A stretch of 64,000 bases of DNA from Dyella monticola (GCF_003363155.1 NZ_QRBE01000013.1:62001-126000), one strand, 5' to 3'. Counted from the stretch's first letter, positions 8,875 through 18,012 are shown. Made by a program: numbers and translations. Notes: generated by a model not told the origin, from the letters alone.

Positions 8875-10847
8875 GCCTTGGCCAAGGGCAGCAATTGGCG
8901 ATACCGCGACAACGCCCATAGCGGGAAGTACGCGGTGTAGCCGTGATACTTCAGGTAATACACACGCGGGAAGCCGGGCGCATTATGCGAAGGATGGAAC
9001 CACAACCCTTCGGCCTGCTGCTTGGCGAGCAGGAACGCGACACCGCGACGCACCGACTCCGAACGTACTTCGCCCACCGCCATCTGCGCCAGCAGCGCCC
9101 ATGCGGTGGATTGCGGCGTACTGATACCCTGGTTGCGCCCGCGCAGTTCCGGATCGATGTAGCTGTCGCAGGTTTCGCCCCAGCCACCATCGGCGTGCTG
9201 GCGCGCGCGCAGCCAGTCAACGGATTTGCGGATATACGGCTGCTGCGGGTCTTCGCCAGCCAGCGCCAGGCCAGCCAGGACGCTCCAGGTGCCGTAGATG
9301 TAGTTGCTGCCCCAGCGGCCCCACCAGCTACCGTCTTCCAGCTGCGTGCTGCGCAGGTAGTCGACGCAACGGCGCAAGGCTTCGCGATCCTGCGGGCGGC
9401 CCAGCACACCGAGCGCGGCAACCACGCGGCCGGAAACATCCTCGGTGGGTGGATCGAGCAGGGCGCCATGGTCGGCGAAGGGAATGGCGTTGAGGTAGTA
9501 GTACGTGTTGTCCGCATCGAACGCGGCGAAGCCGCCATTTTTCGATTGCAGACCGATCATCCAGTCCATGGCGCGATCAGTGTTGAGGCGATGGCGCCCG
9601 GATTCGCCACGACGGCGATCCTGAATGTGCAGCAGAGCGGCAACGACGGCCGTGTCGTCGATGTCCGGATAGTAGGCATTGTTGTACTGGAACGCCCAGC
9701 CGCCCGGCTTCAGATCCGGCGCGCGCACGGCCCAGTCGCCCTGCAGTTCCAGCTCTTGCTTGGATGTCAGCCAGTCGATGGATTTATCGATGGCGCTTTG
9801 CGTGTGCGCATCGTCGCTGGTGTGCATCAGCGTCAGCGCGCTCCACACGGTGTCCCAGATCGGCGACACGCAGGGCTGGCAATAGGCCGAACCGTCCGCG
9901 CGATGTACGACCAGTTTCTGGATCGAGCGCAGGCAGGTCTGGCGCGCCGGGTGATCCTTTGGATAACCGAGCAAGGTCATCGCCTCGAGGCTGTTGACCA
10001 TCGGCGGAAAAATCGCACCGATGCCATCCTCGCCGTTGAGGCGCGGCACGAACCAATCCACCGCTCGCTTGACCGCGCGTTGGCGCACCGCTTTTGGTAT
10101 GAAGCGATCGGCCACGCGGCCGATTTTGTCCAGCACCAGGAACGTCCGATTAAGCAGGCCGCCACGGCGGAAATAATGGCGCTCCTGCTCCGGCGGCGTG
10201 ACGAACAGTTCGCGGATATGCACCTTGCGCGGATTGGCAGCCTTGGCCTTCAGCGAGCAAAGGATGGTGAGCGGCACCAGCGTGGTGCGGGCCCAGTAGG
10301 AAATCTTGTCGATGTGGAACGGAAACCAGCGCGGCAGCAGCATGATTTCAACCGGTACATACGGCGTGGCGCGCCACGGCACCTGTTCGAACAGCGCCAG
10401 CAGGATGCGCGTGAAGACATTCGCCTTGGCCGCGCCGCCATGTGCAAGCACCGCCTTGCGGGCAATACGCATGTGCTCGGCCTCGGGATCCTCACCAGCA
10501 GCCTTCAGTGCGTAATAACCTTTGATGGTGCACGACAGATCGATGTCGCCACCGTGATATTGGGGCCAGCCGCCGTGCCCGTCCTTCACCTGCGTGGCGC
10601 GCAGGTAGCGCGCCAGTTTCGCCTGCAGTACATCGTCGATTTCATCCATGTAATGCATCATCAGGATGTATTCGGCGGTGATGGTGCAGTCGGACTCCAG
10701 TTCAAAACACCAGTGTCCATCCCGATGCTGCTGCGCCAGCAAGGCAACGCGGCCACGCTCGATCGCTTCGTCCAGCGAACCTGGTTGAGTGGACTGGAAA
10801 AGCTCGGCAGTAGCGGCGGTTGCGGTGGTAGGCGTGAAGGGGTTCAT
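8871..10847 (-). CDS. shc: Squalene-hopene cyclase
   Basis: A 658-aa class II triterpene cyclase that converts squalene to hopene/diplopterol, acting as a monotopic membrane protein. The catalytic DXDD motif is DIDDTA at 395-400. Several QW repeats are visible, such as LEDGSWWGRWG and ADGGWGE, each following the Q-x-x-x-G-x-W pattern. Length matches bacterial SHC (630-680 aa). Its ATG overlaps the stop of the upstream squalene synthase (ATGA at 10844-10847), and its stop overlaps hpnG, so sqs-shc-hpnG is one tightly coupled operon. Also called hpnF. Confidence 0.97.
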   Translation of the reverse strand: MNPFTPTTATAATAELFQSTQPGSLDEAIERGRVALLAQQHRDGHWCFELESDCTITAEYILMMHYMDEIDDVLQAKLARYLRATQVKDGHGGWPQYHGGDIDLSCTIKGYYALKAAGEDPEAEHMRIARKAVLAHGGAAKANVFTRILLALFEQVPWRATPYVPVEIMLLPRWFPFHIDKISYWARTTLVPLTILCSLKAKAANPRKVHIRELFVTPPEQERHYFRRGGLLNRTFLVLDKIGRVADRFIPKAVRQRAVKRAVDWFVPRLNGEDGIGAIFPPMVNSLEAMTLLGYPKDHPARQTCLRSIQKLVVHRADGSAYCQPCVSPIWDTVWSALTLMHTSDDAHTQSAIDKSIDWLTSKQELELQGDWAVRAPDLKPGGWAFQYNNAYYPDIDDTAVVAALLHIQDRRRGESGRHRLNTDRAMDWMIGLQSKNGGFAAFDADNTYYYLNAIPFADHGALLDPPTEDVSGRVVAALGVLGRPQDREALRRCVDYLRSTQLEDGSWWGRWGSNYIYGTWSVLAGLALAGEDPQQPYIRKSVDWLRARQHADGGWGETCDSYIDPELRGRNQGISTPQSTAWALLAQMAVGEVRSESVRRGVAFLLAKQQAEGLWFHPSHNAPGFPRVYYLKYHGYTAYFPLWALSRYRQLLPLAKA

Positions 10848-12007
10848 CGGTGTCGTACTTCCTGTACATCGGCCGGCTCACGCCAATCGGCGTCGGCGAT
10901 GTGCGGGATGGAACGCTTGGGCCATGTGCGTGCGGGCGTGGAAGGCTCGCTCCATTCGGCGGTCAGCGGGGTGAGCGGCAGGCCGCGCGCGGTGCTCGCG
11001 AACAACCAGCGCAATCCGGTGTTGGACTTGCCCAGGAGGCGCGTCATGAGAATGGTGCGCGCCACCGCCTTGCGCGAGATCTTGATCTGCGTGCCGGCGG
11101 AGAAATCGAGATTATTTTGCAGGTTGCGCAGCGTGAGCACCGCCATGCCGATCGCCCATAGGCAGAAACGCCGGATACCGGCATGCTTAGTAGGGATCAG
11201 CAACGTGTAATCCAACGCCTGGCGCAGATGCGCATGCGCGATGCCGACCAGTTCGGACATCGTGGCGGCGTAGGCTTCGTTCTGCTTGCCGGTTTGCAGC
11301 GTTGCCAGCTTCACGCCGTGATGCGCGAACATGTCCTGCGGCAGCCAGCAGGCGCCGCGCGTGCGGTCTTCCCACTGATCCTTGAGGATGTTGACCATCT
11401 GCAGGCCCTGGCCGAACGACACCGCCATGCGCAGCATCGCGTTGCGATGCGGCGCCAGCAGCGGTTCGAAATCGACAAACAGCTCCGTCAACATCTCACC
11501 GACCACGCCCGCCACGCAGTAGCAGTAGCGATCCAGGTCGTGCAGCGTGGGCAGCCCATGCAGGCCGGCCTTGCGCTGAAATTCGTGCATGCCGTGCGAC
11601 ATGATGCGCAGGCACTTTACGATCGATGCCTGCTGCGATGGATTGAGGCTGCGCGTGACCTCCAGCACCAGCGGCAGCTGCCGCATCAGGTCGCGCTCGG
11701 CGTCCAGCGTGCTGTTGGAAAGTTTGGGCGCGATGTCCTGGGCCACTTCTTCCGGATCGGCATCGCCCATCACGGCATCGACGAACGCGTTTTCGAACGC
11801 GCGCTTTTCCTCGACCGACAGCGCCGGCTCGTCTTCGATGGTGTCCGCGATGCGGCAAAGCAGATATGCGTTCGCGACGGCGCGCCGCAGTTCCGGCGGG
11901 AGCTGCGGGATGGTTAGCGCAAAAGTCCTGGACACCTTCGGCAGGATGGCATCCTGGTAGGCGTCGGCCTTCCCGCGTCCGGCGGTGGCATTGTGTAATT
12001 CAATCAT
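10844..12007 (-). CDS. Squalene synthase (farnesyl-diphosphate farnesyltransferase)
   Basis: A 387-aa trans-isoprenyl diphosphate synthase of the squalene/phytoene family, joining two FPP to squalene via presqualene diphosphate. The Asp-rich motifs are DTIED (55-59) and DQWED (210-214). YCYCVAGVVG (161-170) and the QMVNILKDQWEDRTRG region resemble the NADPH-dependent one-enzyme squalene synthases rather than HpnC or HpnD. No HpnC, HpnD or HpnE lies in the window. The start at 12007 (MIELHNATAG) has GAGG 7 nt upstream; an ATG at 12013 is an alternative. A much longer in-frame reading reaches into hpnA and is spurious. It heads the sqs-shc-hpnG operon. Confidence 0.9.
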   Translation of the reverse strand: MIELHNATAGRGKADAYQDAILPKVSRTFALTIPQLPPELRRAVANAYLLCRIADTIEDEPALSVEEKRAFENAFVDAVMGDADPEEVAQDIAPKLSNSTLDAERDLMRQLPLVLEVTRSLNPSQQASIVKCLRIMSHGMHEFQRKAGLHGLPTLHDLDRYCYCVAGVVGEMLTELFVDFEPLLAPHRNAMLRMAVSFGQGLQMVNILKDQWEDRTRGACWLPQDMFAHHGVKLATLQTGKQNEAYAATMSELVGIAHAHLRQALDYTLLIPTKHAGIRRFCLWAIGMAVLTLRNLQNNLDFSAGTQIKISRKAVARTILMTRLLGKSNTGLRWLFASTARGLPLTPLTAEWSEPSTPARTWPKRSIPHIADADWREPADVQEVRHR

Positions 12008-12013
12008 TGGCAT

Positions 12014-12403
12014 GCCTCGACCGCCGGAATTATGACACACCCATGCGGGTACGAATCCGGAACGGCGGTCTGGTGCGAGGTTTCCCTGGGGGCTGGTTTG
12101 GACGGCATGCGCACTGTACGGCTGGCGTGGGGCTGGCGGGTGGGGGCGGGCATCGCAATATGCTGAAGCACGCGGGGTGCTTGAACAAGCCTGCGTGGTG
12201 CATGGGCCGCAATATCGCGATTGAAATGCAGACGAAAGGATGATGGTGAAGGGGGGGGCGGGGCACATGTCTGGTACGCGGTCATCGGCGCATCGCCGGG
12301 CGGTTTTCGTCCATAATCGGCCGATGACTTTTCCTCGTTTCTTGCATGCGCGAGTCGTCGCGCCCGTTGTCGTCAGGCCTCTCCTCATCAGGATGATTGC
12401 ATC
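12014..12403. promoter_or_regulatory. Divergent regulatory region between squalene synthase and hpnA
   Basis: This 390-bp non-coding gap separates two divergent hopanoid transcripts. It is G-rich near 12115-12155 and 12240-12260. I see no convincing sigma-70 promoter, operator palindrome or small ORF. AGGATG about 11 nt upstream of the hpnA GTG start is the best ribosome binding site. Promoters for both transcripts are expected here but not resolved. Confidence 0.4.
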
Positions 12404-13381
12404 GTGAGGGCACTGGTTACCGGCGCCACCGGCTTCGTCGGTTCGGCTGTCGCGCGTCGATTGCTGCGGGATGGGCATGCGGTTCGCGTGCTGGCACGTG
12501 CCGGGTCGGATCGCCGCAATCTGCAGGGCCTGGATGTGGAGGTAGTGGAAGGTGACCTCACCCGGCCGGCCAGCCTGCTGCCCGCCTGTGACGGGTGCGA
12601 GGTGCTGTTTCACGTCGCGGCCGATTATCGACTGTGGGCGCCCGATCCGGCCGTGCTGTACCAGGCCAATGTCGAAGGCACGCGCGCGATTCTCGAAGCG
12701 GCCAAGCGCGCAGGTGTGCAACGCGTCGTCTACACCAGCAGCGTGGCGACGCTGGGCATTCCCAAAGATGGCGCGCCTGGCAGCGAGATCACGCCGGTCA
12801 CCGTGGACGACATGATCGGCCACTACAAGCGCTCCAAGTTCCTCGCCGAGGAAGTGGCTCGGCAGTATGCGAGCGAAGACGTGCCGGTGGTGATCGTCAA
12901 CCCGTCCACGCCGATTGGCCCCCACGACATCAAGCCCACGCCGACCGGCCGCATCGTGCGTGATGCGATGGCCGGGCGGTTGCCCGCCTACGTGGATACG
13001 GGTCTCAACATTGTGCATGTGGAGGATGTCGCGGCGGGCCATGTGCTGGCGTACGAACGTGGCGTGGTGGGTGAAAAGTACATCCTGGGCGGCTACAACA
13101 TGAGCCTGCGCGATGTGCTGACCGAGATCGCCCAGATCGCCGGACGCTCACCACCCAAAGTACGCCTGCCGCACGCGGCGGTGATGCCGGTGGCCTACGT
13201 CGCCGAAGCGTGGGCGCGGCTTACCGGTATGAATCCCATCGCCACGGTGGAAGAAGTGCGCATGTCGAAAAAGCGCATGTTTTTTACCAGCGCAAAGGCT
13301 GAGCGAGAGCTGGGCTATACGGCGCGTCCGGCGCGGTTGGCGCTGGAAGATGCGGTGAGGTGGTTTCAGCAAAAGCGCTGA
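12404..13381 (+). CDS. hpnA: Hopanoid-associated sugar epimerase HpnA
   Basis: A 325-aa NAD(P)-dependent extended short-chain dehydrogenase/epimerase of the hopanoid-associated HpnA family. The Rossmann motif is GATGFVG (7-13), with the active-site TSS near 111-113 and YKRSK at 141-145. The family segment VLFHVAADYRLWAPDP is clear. Its exact reaction in hopanoid side-chain synthesis is not established. Translation is taken from a GTG at 12404. The gene is transcribed away from the squalene synthase operon and ends at a pair of convergent REP palindromes. Confidence 0.9.
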   Translation: MRALVTGATGFVGSAVARRLLRDGHAVRVLARAGSDRRNLQGLDVEVVEGDLTRPASLLPACDGCEVLFHVAADYRLWAPDPAVLYQANVEGTRAILEAAKRAGVQRVVYTSSVATLGIPKDGAPGSEITPVTVDDMIGHYKRSKFLAEEVARQYASEDVPVVIVNPSTPIGPHDIKPTPTGRIVRDAMAGRLPAYVDTGLNIVHVEDVAAGHVLAYERGVVGEKYILGGYNMSLRDVLTEIAQIAGRSPPKVRLPHAAVMPVAYVAEAWARLTGMNPIATVEEVRMSKKRMFFTSAKAERELGYTARPARLALEDAVRWFQQKR

Positions 13382-13409
13382 CGTTTGAATTCTTGGTTGC
13401 CTTATAGCA

Positions 13410-13486
13410 GTCATGCCCGCGAAAGCGGGCATCCATTTGCTCTAATGCAAAAAGTAGAAATGGATGCCCGCTTTCGCGGGCATGAC
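13410..13486. repeat. Inverted pair of REP palindromes
   Basis: Two perfect 29-nt arms in opposite orientation (13410-13438 and 13458-13486) are separated by 19 nt. Each arm is itself a palindrome built on ATGCCCGC-GAAA-GCGGGCAT. The same unit occurs at 45481-45559. The pair sits between the convergent ends of hpnA and the ferritin-like gene, the usual place for BIME-like REP pairs, and could end or stabilise both transcripts. Confidence 0.85.
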
Positions 13487-13499
13487 GGGGCATGCGGGA

Positions 13500-14501
13500 T
13501 TACTTGCGTTTGCGCCGCTCGAAAAACCGTAGCACAGGCAGCGCGCATTTCACCATGAACGGCATCGTGGTCGGACGCAACAAACGCTCATCGTAGCCGG
13601 CGAAGCGCCGATCGTTTTCGCTCACGCACGTGGCCATCAGCTCCGCAACGCTTAGTTCCTTCTCGGTCACCGATTGCGCACCGTTGACGGTGAAGTTGTT
13701 GTCCTGCGCGTGCTCGTTGCCGTCGGCATCGAGGCTTTTGGCCAGATCCATGCGCTCCATGCCCAGAAAGCACCACACGCGGAACACCTTCCATTCGAAG
13801 GCGATGCGCTGGAACAGATTGAGATTGCGCCGATGCCACGCCACCCAGTTGGCGAACAACAGGATGTGGCGGCACTCCTCCTGCATTACCGGTTCGAACG
13901 TCTCGATCAGTTCGGGCGGAAACAGGCCCGAATCGTAAGCCACCTTGAACAAGCCGAAGGCGAAGAAGCTATCGATGCACTCGCTGTAGCCGGTGACCAG
14001 ATAGGCCCATTCGGGATCTTTCGGATATTCGTACAGCGGTTCCGGTACCAGCGGAATGCTGTAGTGCTGGACCATCTTGGAAAGCACTTCCTTATGCCGA
14101 TTTTCTTCCCACGCGTTCTGCGCGAGGGCGTTTCGCATGAGCGGATCGGCGATCGTGCGCGCATAGGCTGCCATGCGCAGGCGCGCCTTGCCCTCGGTCT
14201 GCACGGCGATGTCCCAGATCGGCAGCGAGGTGATGCGATGGAGCGCCGCCTCATCCAGCGTCGGCCATTGCAGTACCGATGGGCGATAGGGATTGAACGT
14301 CTCCTCGAACATCCGGCACATCATCTGCTTATGCACGTCCGAGCCGTATTTGATACGTCCGGCTTGCGTGCTCGACCAATGCCGCGTACGCGCTTCGGAG
14401 GCGGCGATCGTGGCCGCGTCCGGTTCGCCAGTCGGCAACACCGGTTCCCGATAACCGGGGACCAGTGCTTCGGGGTCAAAAGCCTCGTGTTCGAACGTCA
14501 T
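13500..14501 (-). CDS. Ferritin-like (di-iron type) protein of the hopanoid cluster
   Basis: A 333-aa helical protein with the ligand pattern of a ferritin-like di-iron carboxylate enzyme: candidate E103 on the first helix, E133-N-R-H136 in WEENRHKEVL, E174 in GYSECIDSF, and E209-C-R-H212 in MQEECRHILLF. That is E, ExxH, E, ExxH in order. The spacing suits an oxygen-activating oxygenase or oxidase. It follows hpnL by 13 bp on the same strand, so it belongs to the hpnI-J-K-L transcript. I do not know a specific substrate; oxidation of a hopanoid or its side chain is an inference from context. The start at 14501 was preferred over an upstream extension that overlaps hpnL. Confidence 0.8.
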   Translation of the reverse strand: MTFEHEAFDPEALVPGYREPVLPTGEPDAATIAASEARTRHWSSTQAGRIKYGSDVHKQMMCRMFEETFNPYRPSVLQWPTLDEAALHRITSLPIWDIAVQTEGKARLRMAAYARTIADPLMRNALAQNAWEENRHKEVLSKMVQHYSIPLVPEPLYEYPKDPEWAYLVTGYSECIDSFFAFGLFKVAYDSGLFPPELIETFEPVMQEECRHILLFANWVAWHRRNLNLFQRIAFEWKVFRVWCFLGMERMDLAKSLDADGNEHAQDNNFTVNGAQSVTEKELSVAELMATCVSENDRRFAGYDERLLRPTTMPFMVKCALPVLRFFERRKRK

Positions 14502-14514
14502 CAATCGGATTCTC

Positions 14515-15531
14515 TTAAGGATGCTCTGAATTGGCGCGCGCGGACGAGCCCGCATACAGCCTGCGCGCTTCGGCCCATTGCCAGGAAATCAAGGCGGGCA
14601 CACCGAAACCCACCTCGCGCATGCGCTTGACCAGCGACAGCGCGACGCTGGCCTCCGGTGGCAGCCCGATCATGTTGCCGAACAACACCAGGCCGCCTTC
14701 TTGGACACCGAGGCCGGCCGGGACGATGAAAATGATATGGCGCAAGGCTTGCGTCACGGCTTCGATGGCGATCGCATCCCATACGCTGATGGGATAACCC
14801 AGCAGATGCAGCGCGAGCCACGTTTCGAAGCTACCCACTACATAGCCGACGAACTGCCAGCCCGTCGCAACCATCAGGCGCAGCGGGCGCGAATACTGTT
14901 CGCGAATCTCCTGATCCAGGTTCGCGCCGTCGATCAGTTCGGTGAGCGTGGAACGCCCGCCGAGCAGCTTTTCGGCAAAGCCTTCCAATCGCGAAAAAAC
15001 CTTGCCATGGCGCAGGATGATGATCAGGAAGATCGGCAGCGGCACGCTCGCGGCGAGTGCCGAAATCACCGTGCTGAACGCGCTGATGCTGCTGGTGAGC
15101 TCGATCAGCAGAATGATGCCCAGCGCCGTGAACAGGTATTGATTCACCAGTGTGAGCAACACCTCCATGATGATGCTCGCCGCCACGGCGGCACCGCCGA
15201 TGCCACGCCATTTCACCAGGCGAATGCCGATGATCTCGCCGCCGATGTTGGCCACCGGCAGCAGACGATTGCTCGCTTCGCGAATTGCGGCCACCCAGAA
15301 CAGGAATGGCACGGTGGCCTGCCTGTCCGGATCGCGTGGCGCGATCAGTGCGCGCCAACCGAGCACGTCCAGGAGCAGCGGCAATACGTGGAATGGCAGC
15401 AACCACAACAGCGGCCAGCCGGCGTGATCGATCGCGGCAGCGATTTCACCCCAGCCCTGATGCGCTACCAGTGCAATGGCGGCACCCAGGCCAAGCAGGC
15501 CGGCGACATAGCTGAGCACTTTCATGTTCAT
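14515..15531 (-). CDS. hpnL: Hopanoid-associated membrane protein HpnL
   Basis: A 338-aa integral membrane protein of the HpnL group, related to the lysylphosphatidylglycerol synthase/flippase-like transmembrane family. About eight hydrophobic helices are visible, from VLSYVAGLLGLGAAIALVAH at the start to the GLPPEASVALSLVKRMRE loop near the end. LIVPAGLGVQEGG-like (IIFIVPAGLGVQEGGLVLFG) is a recognisable family signature. Its ATG overlaps the hpnK stop (ATGA at 15528-15531), indicating translational coupling. The role, probably envelope placement or assembly of hopanoids, is inferred from membership of the cluster. Confidence 0.88.
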   Translation of the reverse strand: MNMKVLSYVAGLLGLGAAIALVAHQGWGEIAAAIDHAGWPLLWLLPFHVLPLLLDVLGWRALIAPRDPDRQATVPFLFWVAAIREASNRLLPVANIGGEIIGIRLVKWRGIGGAAVAASIIMEVLLTLVNQYLFTALGIILLIELTSSISAFSTVISALAASVPLPIFLIIILRHGKVFSRLEGFAEKLLGGRSTLTELIDGANLDQEIREQYSRPLRLMVATGWQFVGYVVGSFETWLALHLLGYPISVWDAIAIEAVTQALRHIIFIVPAGLGVQEGGLVLFGNMIGLPPEASVALSLVKRMREVGFGVPALISWQWAEARRLYAGSSARANSEHP

Positions 15532-16385
15532 GCCTGAGCCACCGCGTCGGAGAAGCCGTCGCAGAGCTGATAGCGCTCGGCGATCAAGGCGCGTACGCGC
15601 GGCGACAGCAACGCGGCCAGTTCCTCGGCATGCCGGTATTGAGCCATGCTTTCAGTGATGTGCCCGTGCGAGGCAGGATGCAGATAGACCTCGGAAAGAC
15701 CATCCGGCAGCGCCTGCAAAATATCCAGCATCACCGTCTCATCCATGCCGCCGCTGTGGCGAAGCCCGAACACGTGATCGTTATAGGCGACGCCCGCGCG
15801 ATCCAGGCGCCAGCGCATCAATCCCAGCCACGGACGCAACCACGGGCCCATGCCAGGTTCCGATGGCAGGCGGATCGCGCGCATGCCGTACTCCCGGCCG
15901 ATGGTCAGCATGAGCGTGAGGATGGTGGGATGCAGATGGAAATGCTTGTGCGCGTTGACGTGATCAAGCTTGAGCCGGGTAGCCGCAAAGGCTTCAAACT
16001 GCGCGCGAATTTCATCAGCGAGCTGACGGCGCACGTGCGGCAGAAAGAAGAAGCGAAAACCGTTGTTCACCATGTTCGAATCGAACATGCCGTTAGCATC
16101 GACGAGGTCGGGAATGCGCGTACGCGGCAGCATCGCCCGTCCATCGGCCAACACCAGGTGCAAGCCCACGGCAAGGCCAGGATGCTGTTTCGCGCGCGCC
16201 ACCGCATCGGCCACGGCTGGCGCGGCCACCATCAAGCTCGCAGCACGCAGCACGCCATCGCGATAACCGCGTTCGACGGCATCGTTGACAGCCTCATGCA
16301 AGCCGAAGTCGTCGGCGGTGACGATCAGCCGTGGACGATGCGACGCTGCAGCGTGTTCGGGGTTTGGTTTTATCGAGGCATTCAT
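15528..16385 (-). CDS. hpnK: Hopanoid-associated deacetylase HpnK (YdjC-like)
   Basis: A 285-aa YdjC/ChbG-family carbohydrate deacetylase. HpnK removes the acetyl group from N-acetylglucosaminyl-bacteriohopanetetrol made by HpnI. The YdjC metal/catalytic motifs are present: TADDFG near residues 23-28, GLHLVLADG, and HVNAHKHFHLHP. The ATG at 16385 was chosen; an upstream TTG at 16406 would add seven residues. It is followed without a gap by hpnL and preceded by hpnJ (123-bp gap containing a REP-like hairpin). Confidence 0.9.
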   Translation of the reverse strand: MNASIKPNPEHAAASHRPRLIVTADDFGLHEAVNDAVERGYRDGVLRAASLMVAAPAVADAVARAKQHPGLAVGLHLVLADGRAMLPRTRIPDLVDANGMFDSNMVNNGFRFFFLPHVRRQLADEIRAQFEAFAATRLKLDHVNAHKHFHLHPTILTLMLTIGREYGMRAIRLPSEPGMGPWLRPWLGLMRWRLDRAGVAYNDHVFGLRHSGGMDETVMLDILQALPDGLSEVYLHPASHGHITESMAQYRHAEELAALLSPRVRALIAERYQLCDGFSDAVAQA

Positions 16386-16416
16386 AGGTGTCGGTGCAAT
16401 GCTCAATCTTGCCTGG

Positions 16417-16445
16417 CCGTCATTCCCGCTTTCGCGGGAGCGACG
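16417..16445. repeat. REP-like hairpin, second sequence variant
   Basis: A stem-loop with arms TCCCGC (16425-16430) and GCGGGA (16435-16440) around TTTC, preceded by CCGTCAT. It resembles the other REP units but has CATTCCCGC in place of CATGCCCGC. It lies between hpnJ and hpnK, inside an operon, so it could modulate differential stability of the two messages. Confidence 0.55.
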
Positions 16446-16507
16446 ACGAGGAAAAATCGGGCATTGCGAATGTCATGGAGACACCCATGCCCAAAACGGG
16501 AAGGGGA

Positions 16508-17935
16508 TCAGGCCTCGTGCGCGCGCAGGAAGCGGAAGAACTCCACGCCCTCGCGCAGACGGCGCTTCATCATCTCCCAGCTCGTCAGCATTTCCTTGAC
16601 GATTTCCCAGATCTTCGACGGGCGGAAGTAGAAGGCCCGGTAGAACCTTTCCACGCCGTGGAAAATTTCCTGTTTGGAAAGATGCGGATACTCGATGAGT
16701 GCCAGCTGCACACCCTTGTCGTTGACGAGGTTGACCGCTTCGTTCTCTTTCAGCCAGCCGTTCTCAACCGCTTGCTTATACAGCGAGGTGCCCGGATAGG
16801 GCGCTGCCAAGGAGACCTGGACAGTATGCGGGTTGATTTCTTTCGCGTACTGGATTGTCCTTTCGATGGTTTCCTTCGTTTCACCCGGCAGGCCGAGGAT
16901 GAAGGTGCCATGGATCTGGATACCCAGCTTGCGGCAGTCCTCGGTGAAGCGGCGCGCGATGTCGGTGCGCAGGCCCTTCTTGATGTTGTGCAGAATCTGG
17001 TCGTCGCCTGATTCATAACCGACCAGCAGCAAGCGCAGGCCGTTTTCCTTCATGATCTTCAGCGACTCGTGCGGCACGTTCGCCTTCGCGTTGCACGACC
17101 ACGTCCAGCCCATTGCGCCAAGGCCGCGTGCGATGTCATGCACGCGCTCCATGTTGGAGCTGTCGGTGAAGGTGTCGTCGTCGAACATCAGCTCCCGCAC
17201 TTCGGGCATGTTCTCTTTGATCCACTTCGCCTCGGCCAGTACGTTCGCCGCCGAACGCGTGCGATAGCGATGACCGCCGACCGTCTGCGGCCACAGGCAG
17301 AACGTGCACTTGGAGCGGCAGCCGCGACCGGTGTAGATGGAAACGTACGGGTGCTTCAGGTAACCGATGAAGTAATTGTTGATCGTCAGGTCGCGCTTAT
17401 AAATCGGCGCGACGAACGGCAAGTCGTCCATGTTCTCGATCATCGCGCGCGGCGGATTGTGCTGCACGGTGCCATCGGCCAGCTTGTAGCTGATGCCGGT
17501 GATGCTTTCGAACGGGCGGCCTTCGGCCACTTCCTTGCAGGTGTAGTCGAATTCTTCGCGCGCGACGAAATCGATGGCCGTCGATGCGGTGAGCGAGCCG
17601 GTCGGATCGACCGCTACTTTCGCGCCCACCAGGCCAACCATCACCTCGGGTTTGCGCTGCTTGAGCAGCTCGGCGAACTTGGCATCGGTCGGGAACGACG
17701 GCGTGCTGGTGTGGATGATCACCAGGTCGTATTCCGCGGCGATCTTCAAGCTTTCTTCGACGGAGATCTCGTCGGCCGGTGCGTCGAGTACGCGCGAGTC
17801 GGGCACCATTGCGGCCGGCTGCGCCAGCCAGGTCGGATACCAGAAGCTCTTGATCTCGCGCTTGGCCTGATAGCGCGAACCCGCGCCGCCATCAAAGCCA
17901 TCGAAGGAAGGAGCTTGCAGAAAAAGCGTTTTCAT
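16508..17935 (-). CDS. hpnJ: Hopanoid radical SAM enzyme HpnJ
   Basis: A 475-aa B12-binding-type radical SAM protein of the HpnJ family. In other bacteria HpnJ contracts the glucosamine ring of the hopanoid headgroup to give the cyclitol ether. The [4Fe-4S]/SAM motif is C206-x3-C210-x2-C213 in GRGCRSKCTFCLW. The N-terminal ~170 residues form a Rossmann-like cobalamin-binding region (DLVIIHTSTPSFPTD). The ATG at 17935 has CAGGAG about 10 nt upstream, so a longer reading is rejected. It lies 77 bp downstream of hpnI and shares its strand. Confidence 0.93.
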   Translation of the reverse strand: MKTLFLQAPSFDGFDGGAGSRYQAKREIKSFWYPTWLAQPAAMVPDSRVLDAPADEISVEESLKIAAEYDLVIIHTSTPSFPTDAKFAELLKQRKPEVMVGLVGAKVAVDPTGSLTASTAIDFVAREEFDYTCKEVAEGRPFESITGISYKLADGTVQHNPPRAMIENMDDLPFVAPIYKRDLTINNYFIGYLKHPYVSIYTGRGCRSKCTFCLWPQTVGGHRYRTRSAANVLAEAKWIKENMPEVRELMFDDDTFTDSSNMERVHDIARGLGAMGWTWSCNAKANVPHESLKIMKENGLRLLLVGYESGDDQILHNIKKGLRTDIARRFTEDCRKLGIQIHGTFILGLPGETKETIERTIQYAKEINPHTVQVSLAAPYPGTSLYKQAVENGWLKENEAVNLVNDKGVQLALIEYPHLSKQEIFHGVERFYRAFYFRPSKIWEIVKEMLTSWEMMKRRLREGVEFFRFLRAHEA

Positions 17936-18012
17936 TACGAATGACTCCTGCGGGGCGTTCAATGTGCCCGGGGTAGCAGATCGTTCAAAGAGTACGAGCC
18001 GCCAAGTTAGGT

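Noticed and set aside
8943-11210. Very long plus-strand frame (755 codons) opposite shc and squalene synthase
   Set aside because: High-GC antisense open frame; the minus-strand proteins are unambiguous enzymes, and no ribosome binding site or domain is seen on the plus strand.
12008-13042. Squalene synthase frame extending to 732 codons
   Set aside because: The extra 5' part runs antisense through hpnA, has no ribosome binding site and is low-complexity; family length supports the 12007 start.
13410-13486. CRISPR-like repeat array
   Set aside because: There are only two copies, in inverted rather than direct orientation, without regular spacers; they are REP palindromes.
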